Source: Bacteroidota bacterium
GTDB taxonomy: Bacteria; Bacteroidota; Ignavibacteria; SZUA-365
Direction: 5' to 3'
NCBI GenBank assembly: GCA_014860565.1
Contig: JACZJN010000161.1
Location: forward strand, 1 to 47,486
DNA length: 47,486 nt
In this document: positions 43,114 through 47,486 of the stretch, in pieces
Numbering within the stretch: position 1 is the first letter of the stretch
Layout of the letters: each line of letters starts with the position of its first letter
Program-made: the position numbers and the translations under genes
The notes under the pieces: generated by a model
Seen by the model: only the letters and a program-made list of their open reading frames with translations
Database searches by the model: none
What the model was told of the DNA's origin: nothing

Positions 43114-44025
43114 ATGAACGCAACACATGCGAAGGCCCTCGAGGCCTATGAAAACAAGAACTTTGAACAGGCGATTCCCCTGCTGCGCGACGCCGCGGAA
43201 GAAACCGCCGATCCGGCGCTGCGTGAACGTCTGCTGATTAAATGCGGGGTGGCGCTCGACGATCTTGGCCGGCACGCAGAAGCGCTGGAGACGCTCAAGG
43301 AAGTACTGGAGATCAACGGTGATTCCGCGGCCGCGTGGAACAATCTCGGCATCGTCTGTCAGCACATCGGAAAACTTGATGAAGCCCGCGCTGCCTTTGA
43401 GCGAGCCTACAGACTCAATCCCGAGCAGGCCGATCCGCTGATCAATCTCGGCAGCGTGTGTCTGCGTCAGAGCGATCCCGGAAATGCCCTGCAGTATCTT
43501 CAGCTGGCAGTGGAGCTGCTGCCCGGACATCCCGCCGTACATGCGAATCTGGCGCTGACCTACGCGGTGTTCGGACGTCTCGAGGAGGCGGAAGATGCAT
43601 TGCGCCTCGCAATCCTGTATGGCTTCGAACAGGCGCCGGTCATCGAAGAGAAAATCAATGCGATGAAAAAAGTGCGCGAAGAAATTATTGCCCAGGTCCA
43701 GTTGAGGGCTTCCGCGGAGAATGCGGCTCCAGGCGAGGAAACCGGCGAGGACGGAGACGATGCCTCGGTGCAGCCACAAGCCTCGGCGGGCGAGATGGAA
43801 TTACTGGTACAGCTGGAAAATGAAATGTATTCCCTCGCTGAACGTCGATTCGCGGCCGAACCGGCTGCGGGGGCGGAGGAACGTGCCCGGCTCACCGCGA
43901 GGATGGACGCATTGCGTCCCCAGATCCGCTTGCTGCGCCGCACGCTCGGCATGGAAGAAATCACCGAAAGCGATACGGTCATGGGCATCAACTACATGCG
44001 CGACGACAACGGCAACAGGGGATGA
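43114..44025 (+). CDS. Tetratricopeptide-repeat protein
   Basis: 303 aa. Residues ~1-185 contain about five TPR units (for example GDSAAAWNNLGIVCQHIGKL and HPAVHANLALTYAVFGRLEE), the helical pairs used for protein-protein contact. A Glu/Gly/Ala-rich linker (~205-235) and a charged helical C-terminus follow. No signal peptide or catalytic domain. ATG 43114 is preceded by ACAGGA; the open frame continues upstream to a TTG that would overlap dnaE, which is unlikely. A TATCTTTC -7-like element sits at 43074-43081. The GAF-domain gene follows 96 bp later. Partner unknown. Confidence 0.85.
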   Translation: MNATHAKALEAYENKNFEQAIPLLRDAAEETADPALRERLLIKCGVALDDLGRHAEALETLKEVLEINGDSAAAWNNLGIVCQHIGKLDEARAAFERAYRLNPEQADPLINLGSVCLRQSDPGNALQYLQLAVELLPGHPAVHANLALTYAVFGRLEEAEDALRLAILYGFEQAPVIEEKINAMKKVREEIIAQVQLRASAENAAPGEETGEDGDDASVQPQASAGEMELLVQLENEMYSLAERRFAAEPAAGAEERARLTARMDALRPQIRLLRRTLGMEEITESDTVMGINYMRDDNGNRG

Positions 44026-44121
44026 CAGGCTCCCATTTCTTGCCTTTCTCTGCGGGGCGATGTACCTTGCCGATTACGCGAATCCCGTCACTATCCACTT
44101 TCACAACCTCGACATCTCGCG

Positions 44122-45945
44122 GTGAATAAATCCAGTTTCGGTATCGGAGCCGTCATGCTTGCCGCGGCGGCCGTGTTCATCTATTTCGATGACCCGTTGT
44201 ACGTCCGCATCATCGCTGCGATCATTTTCGTAGCGGGCGCGGTTCTTCTCTACCAGCTTCTTTCGCGCACCCTCGTGGCGGACGCCGAGAGCGAGGGCAT
44301 GGAAGCGCAGGGAGAGGAAGCCGGCAGCGAATCCGCTGCGCCGTCTCCCCGGGTTCCATCCTCAGCCGATGCCAGTGCGGCATCGTCCGCGGCGCGCAGC
44401 ATCCCGCAGGCCCCCGTCCACGCCGCGCCGGAGGAAATTCCCTCCGAGCTCTACCGTTTCGATACGGAAACGCTGCCGCAGGACGATCCGCGCGCCGAGT
44501 TCGATTTCCTGACCAACAAGCTGCTGCAGGCCGTGAAGGATCATGTGCTCGCGCATACCGTCGGACTGTACTGGATCAACCTGGACCGCGAACAGATCAT
44601 CATCGGGGAGTTTGTCACCGACAGCGGCAACTTCACGACCGCGCGCAGGCTCAATCTTGGCAACGACCTGATCAGCCGCGTCGGACTCGACGGCAAACCC
44701 GTCATCATGTCCGATGTCTCCACGGCGAGCGAATCGGATCTGGTGATATACTATGACGCCGCGGAAGGTATCCATTCCTTCGTGGGAGTACCGTTGTATT
44801 TCGGCAGCGAGGCCATCGCGGTGCTGGCTGCCGACAGCAAGGCGCGTGACGCGTTCGGACTCGAGACCGTGGCGGCGCTCGGGCGCTTCACCTCGCTGCT
44901 CGCGCTGCTGCTGGGCAGTTACAATCAGAAATTCGATCTCGCGGCCGATGCGCGCATGCTCGCCGTGCTCGATTCCATGCAGCATCGCATCGAGGAAAAT
45001 CTCGACGCCTACGGCATCGCCAGCGTCGCGGCGAGAGCCGTGACGGAAATCATGGACTGGGACTATGCCGCCGTGGTGCTGCACAGTCCCGAGCGCAAAT
45101 CCTGGATCGTCGTGAAAAGTCTCGCCAAGGCCGCCAATCTCCCCTACATCTCCGAAGGAGTGACGGTGGACATGGACGGATCAGTGCTGCGCGCCGCGCT
45201 CGACGGCGACGGCGGTGTGATCGTCGACGCCCCCGTGACACCGGCCTGGCGTTTCCATGAAAAGGAAGCCATCAACTCCTTCGGTCAGCTTTGCGCCATG
45301 CCCCTGGTCACCCCGCAGGCCTATTACGGCCTGATCGTGGTGGAATACCGCGAGACGCATCAATACGCGAAACAGGATCTGGCCGTGCTGCGGCGCATCG
45401 CCACGCGTGCCGCGCAGGCGCTGGAAGTGACCCGACTGTATGATCACACGCGCAAGCATCTCATCGTGGACGAGGCCACGCAAACCGCCAGCCGGACTCT
45501 GCTGCTGCGCCGTCTGCGCGAGGAACAGTCGCGACTGGCCGCCATGGGCGGCAACGCCGTGTTTTTCCTTGCCGCCATCGACAATCCCGACGAACTCGTG
45601 CAGAAGCACGGCGAGCAGGAAGTCGAGCAGGTGCTTGCCCGCATCGGAGGCACGCTGCAGGAGCACATCAAACCGTATGACGTCGTCGGCCGTTTCGAAC
45701 GCTACGGCTTCGGACTGTTGCTGATGCATTCCTCTCCCGAAGACGCCTATCTACGCGGAGAGAAAGTGCGCAAGGCCGTGGCCGGCAACGTCATCACGCA
45801 CGGCGGAAGCAGTTATTCCATCTCCGTGAGCATCGCCGGCTGCACGGTCAGCCAGAATTCCGATGTGGATCATATTCTCAAGCTCGCGCAGCAGGCGCTC
45901 GAGCGAGCGGTGGCCGACGGCGGCAACTGCGTCAAGGTCGTGTAG
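44122..45945 (+). CDS. Membrane protein with two GAF domains and a degenerate GGDEF domain
   Basis: 607 aa. Two membrane helices lie near the N-terminus (~8-22 and ~30-47), followed by a low-complexity Ala/Ser/Glu linker. A first GAF-like domain (~130-285) includes DGKPVIMSDVSTASESDLV and FVGVPLYFGSEAIAVLAAD; a second (~300-440) includes QLCAMPLVTPQAYYGLIVVEYRE. The C-terminal ~150 residues have the diguanylate-cyclase fold, with VGRFERYGFGLLL where active enzymes have RxGGDEF, so the catalytic motif is lost (~521-531). It probably senses a ligand and signals by protein contact or nucleotide binding rather than by making c-di-GMP. The start is GTG 44122. The domain calls rest on pattern reading. 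Confidence 0.8.
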   Translation: MNKSSFGIGAVMLAAAAVFIYFDDPLYVRIIAAIIFVAGAVLLYQLLSRTLVADAESEGMEAQGEEAGSESAAPSPRVPSSADASAASSAARSIPQAPVHAAPEEIPSELYRFDTETLPQDDPRAEFDFLTNKLLQAVKDHVLAHTVGLYWINLDREQIIIGEFVTDSGNFTTARRLNLGNDLISRVGLDGKPVIMSDVSTASESDLVIYYDAAEGIHSFVGVPLYFGSEAIAVLAADSKARDAFGLETVAALGRFTSLLALLLGSYNQKFDLAADARMLAVLDSMQHRIEENLDAYGIASVAARAVTEIMDWDYAAVVLHSPERKSWIVVKSLAKAANLPYISEGVTVDMDGSVLRAALDGDGGVIVDAPVTPAWRFHEKEAINSFGQLCAMPLVTPQAYYGLIVVEYRETHQYAKQDLAVLRRIATRAAQALEVTRLYDHTRKHLIVDEATQTASRTLLLRRLREEQSRLAAMGGNAVFFLAAIDNPDELVQKHGEQEVEQVLARIGGTLQEHIKPYDVVGRFERYGFGLLLMHSSPEDAYLRGEKVRKAVAGNVITHGGSSYSISVSIAGCTVSQNSDVDHILKLAQQALERAVADGGNCVKVV

Positions 45946-46306
45946 CCCCGCCGAAACCTGGAATTATTCCCGTCCGCCACCGGTTTATGTGAACACAGCG
46001 GCGCTGTCTGGTCATCGCGAAACGGGTTGAAAGTTTTTTCTTATTGTTGCATATTTAAGTTTGCCCTTTCCGCGCAAGAAGAAAGGGGAAAACCTGTTGT
46101 CACCATTCCGACCGTCCGTGCATCTAACGTGGGGCGCAAGGAATGACAGGGGCATTATCTGTGTTAGAGCAAAAGGACCGCGCCAGGCGCGGATAACGGA
46201 CGCGACAGTTCGCCGTTGATAATCGGCGGCGAAGAGGAAGAAACGGCAGCAGCATGCGGCGCGCGCCGCAGAGCACACCGCAATCATATCACAATCAGGT
46301 GATTGA
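45946..46306 (+). other. Long leader region of rpoD
   Basis: 361 bp without a gene. It contains a promoter-like element at 46034-46063 and, downstream, several hairpin-forming stretches: CCGCGCCAGGCGCGG near 46170 and TTCGCCG...CGGCGAA near 46208-46232. CAATCAGGTGATTG (46292-46305) puts the AGGTGA ribosome-binding sequence inside a small inverted repeat just before the GTG start. Confidence 0.45.
46034..46063 (+). promoter_or_regulatory. Promoter candidate of rpoD
   Basis: TAAGTTTG (46056-46063) is an exact match to the Bacteroidota -7 element TAnnTTTG; a T-rich -33 region (TTTT at 46034-46037) lies 18 bp upstream. It implies a 5' leader of roughly 235 nt. Confidence 0.5.
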
Positions 46307-47170
46307 GTGAGAATATCGAAACAGTATACCAACCGGGAAAGCCAGTCGCTCGACAAGTACCTGCAGGAGATCGGCAAGGTCGATCTGCTCACGCCGGACG
46401 AAGAGATCGAACTCGCGAAGAAGATCAAAGGCGGCGGCGGCGGAGCGCAGATCGCGCTCGAGAAGCTGACCAAGGCCAATCTTCGTTTCGTGGTGTCGGT
46501 GGCGAAGCAGTATCAGAACCAGGGCCTGTCGCTCGGCGATCTGATCAACGAAGGGAATCTCGGTTTGATCAAGGCAGCGAAGCGGTTTGACGAAACCCGC
46601 GGCTTCAAGTTCATTTCGTACGCCGTGTGGTGGATCCGCCAGTCCATTCTCCAGGCCCTCGCCGAGCAGTCGCGCATCGTGCGCCTCCCGCTCAACCGCG
46701 TCGGCGCGCTCAACAAGATCGGCAAGAAATTCAGCGAGCTCGAACAGAGCTACGAGCGCGAGCCGAGCGCGAGCGAACTGGCCGAGGAACTGGACATGAC
46801 ATTGTTCGAAGTTGCCGACACCCTGAAAATCTCCGGCCGTCACATTTCGGTGGACGCGCCATTCGCGCAGGGTGAAGACAACCGTTTGCTCGATGTCATT
46901 CAGGACGATCGCCAGCCCAATCCCGACAACACGCTGATGACCGAATCGCTGAAGGTGGAAGTGCGCCGCGCACTGGCCACGCTCAGCGAACGCGAAGCGG
47001 AGGTCATTCGCCTGTATTTCGGGCTTGATCGCGAGCATTCCCTGACGCTGGAGGAGATCGGCGAGAAATTCAATCTGACCCGCGAACGCGTGCGCCAGAT
47101 CAAGGAAAAGGCCATCCGCCGCCTCCGCCACGCATCGCGCAGCAAGCAGCTGCGCAGCTACCTCGGCTGA
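46307..47170 (+). CDS. rpoD: Primary RNA polymerase sigma factor RpoD/SigA, Bacteroidota type
   Basis: 287 aa. The protein opens with the typical Bacteroidota sequence [21 protein letters not shown] and lacks region 1.1. Region 2 is intact ([47 protein letters not shown]), region 3 contains [16 protein letters not shown], and region 4 ends with the helix-turn-helix [20 protein letters not shown]. The length matches the compact primary sigma factors of Bacteroidota, whose promoters have TTTG/TAnnTTTG elements, in line with the promoters seen here. The start is GTG 46307 with AGGTGA upstream. A strong terminator follows. Confidence 0.97.
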   Translation: MRISKQYTNRESQSLDKYLQEIGKVDLLTPDEEIELAKKIKGGGGGAQIALEKLTKANLRFVVSVAKQYQNQGLSLGDLINEGNLGLIKAAKRFDETRGFKFISYAVWWIRQSILQALAEQSRIVRLPLNRVGALNKIGKKFSELEQSYEREPSASELAEELDMTLFEVADTLKISGRHISVDAPFAQGEDNRLLDVIQDDRQPNPDNTLMTESLKVEVRRALATLSEREAEVIRLYFGLDREHSLTLEEIGEKFNLTRERVRQIKEKAIRRLRHASRSKQLRSYLG

Positions 47171-47195
47171 CGTACATATCGGCATCACATTTTGG

Positions 47196-47225
47196 CGTCC
47201 CGTCATTGCGACGGGACGTTTTTTT
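47196..47225 (+). terminator. Rho-independent terminator of rpoD
   Basis: CGTCCCGTC (47196-47204), ATTGC loop, GACGGGACG (47210-47218), then seven T. A textbook terminator 26 bp after the stop codon. Confidence 0.95.
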
Positions 47226-47240
47226 GTGTGCGTTCGTTGG

Positions 47241-47314
47241 CGTCCGCCCTTGGCGGACTTCGGCGCGGGAGCAATGGGCCCGCCTTCGTCCGCCCTTGGC
47301 GGACTTCGGCGCGG
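47241..47314. repeat. Pair of 28-bp direct repeats, each a hairpin
   Basis: Identical 28-bp units lie at 47241-47268 and 47287-47314, a 46-bp period. Each contains GTCCGCC-CTT-GGCGGAC, a perfect 7-bp stem. They resemble dispersed GC-rich REP-like elements. They lie between the rpoD terminator and the next gene. Confidence 0.75.
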
Positions 47315-47352
47315 CAGGCAGGGTAAAAATCCTTCCATGAGACGGATGGGGA

Positions 47353-47383
47353 TTGAGAGTTTGTGATTCAATGGCTATACTTA
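47353..47383 (+). promoter_or_regulatory. Promoter candidate of the last, partial gene
   Basis: TTGA (47353-47356), 19-bp spacer, TATACTTA (47376-47383), 39 bp before the ATG at 47423. Confidence 0.35.
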
Positions 47384-47422
47384 GCCCTTGTGGATCGCAG
47401 ATGTTTCACTATGGAGACCTCA

Positions 47423-47486
47423 ATGAAGAAGGTTGTGCTACCATTGTCTGAACGATTCACTGTTCACGCCACGGCCCTTATCAACA
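47423..47486 (+). CDS. Start of an unidentified gene, cut by the window end
   Basis: ATG 47423 is preceded by GGAG (47413-47416) at good spacing, and 21 codons are open to the window edge (MKKVVLPLSERFTVHATALI). An in-frame ATG at 47411 is the alternative. A promoter-like pair lies upstream and a terminator closes the previous gene, which together support a real gene. Too little is visible to name it. Confidence 0.5.
   Translation, partial: MKKVVLPLSERFTVHATALIN

Noticed and set aside
1-47486. CRISPR arrays, insertion sequences, prophage or defence genes
   Set aside because: No regularly spaced repeats beyond the twin 28-bp units, no transposase, integrase or phage proteins, and no toxin-antitoxin or restriction motifs were seen among the genes.

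Overview
The window is a 47.5 kb piece of a bacterial chromosome, most likely from the Bacteroidota/Chlorobiota (FCB) side of the tree, possibly an Ignavibacteria- or Kapabacteria-like lineage. The evidence is a compact 287-aa primary sigma factor of the Bacteroidota type, two secreted proteins ending in type IX secretion (T9SS) sorting domains, an Obg GTPase with an ISKxD-type G4 box, and several promoters of the form TTTN - 19 bp - TAnn(T)TT(C/G). There is no sign of phage, transposon, CRISPR, rRNA or tRNA. Almost every kilobase is coding, and most genes are core housekeeping genes.

Layout. 1-7.0 kb (+): the 3' part of a very acidic hypothetical protein, obg, a lone FecCD-type permease, then rpmH-rnpA-yidD-yidC. 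A DnaA-box palindrome lies just before rpmH. Two perfect parS sites flank the yidC terminator, so this end is probably close to the replication origin. 7.0-7.6 kb: no recognisable gene. 7.7-13.9 kb (+): a secreted GH2-like protein fused to a polytopic membrane domain, then smc. 14-23 kb (-): a probable operon of two giant modular T9SS-exported proteins, a PIG-L deacetylase and a class I/II aminotransferase. 23.2-23.7 kb (-): exported msrB. 23.9-28.5 kb (+): sthA, meaB, a lipoprotein and radA. 28.5-33.3 kb (-): a TlpA-like thioredoxin, then an aromatic operon in which an AroK-AroD-like-AroE fusion precedes aroC and an MFS exporter. 33.5 kb (+): a CsbD/ElaB-like membrane-anchored protein. 34-36.7 kb (-): an NSS-family amino-acid transporter, its tiny MetS-like subunit and an aminotransferase. 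37-38.7 kb: two lipoproteins (LEA2-like and NlpC/P60) that converge on a shared terminator. 39-43 kb (-): dnaE-trxA. 43.1-46 kb (+): a TPR protein and a two-GAF membrane protein with a degenerate GGDEF domain. 46.3-47.2 kb (+): rpoD/sigA, a strong terminator, a hairpin repeat pair and the start of a further gene.

How the parts fit. ParB bound at the parS pair would load SMC, whose gene lies 3.4 kb away. YidC, RnpA, L34 and Obg are the usual origin-proximal protein-synthesis and insertion set. The aro operon gathers four shikimate-pathway activities into two polypeptides. The NSS transporter, its small subunit and the downstream aminotransferase form a coherent amino-acid uptake and transamination unit.

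The least ordinary elements are: the trifunctional-looking AroK-AroD-AroE polypeptide, with the same domain order as the end of the fungal AROM protein; the GH2-like membrane pseudoenzyme; the repeated two-cysteine module that builds the tandem T9SS proteins; the parS pair around a terminator; and two very long perfect hairpins inside coding sequence.
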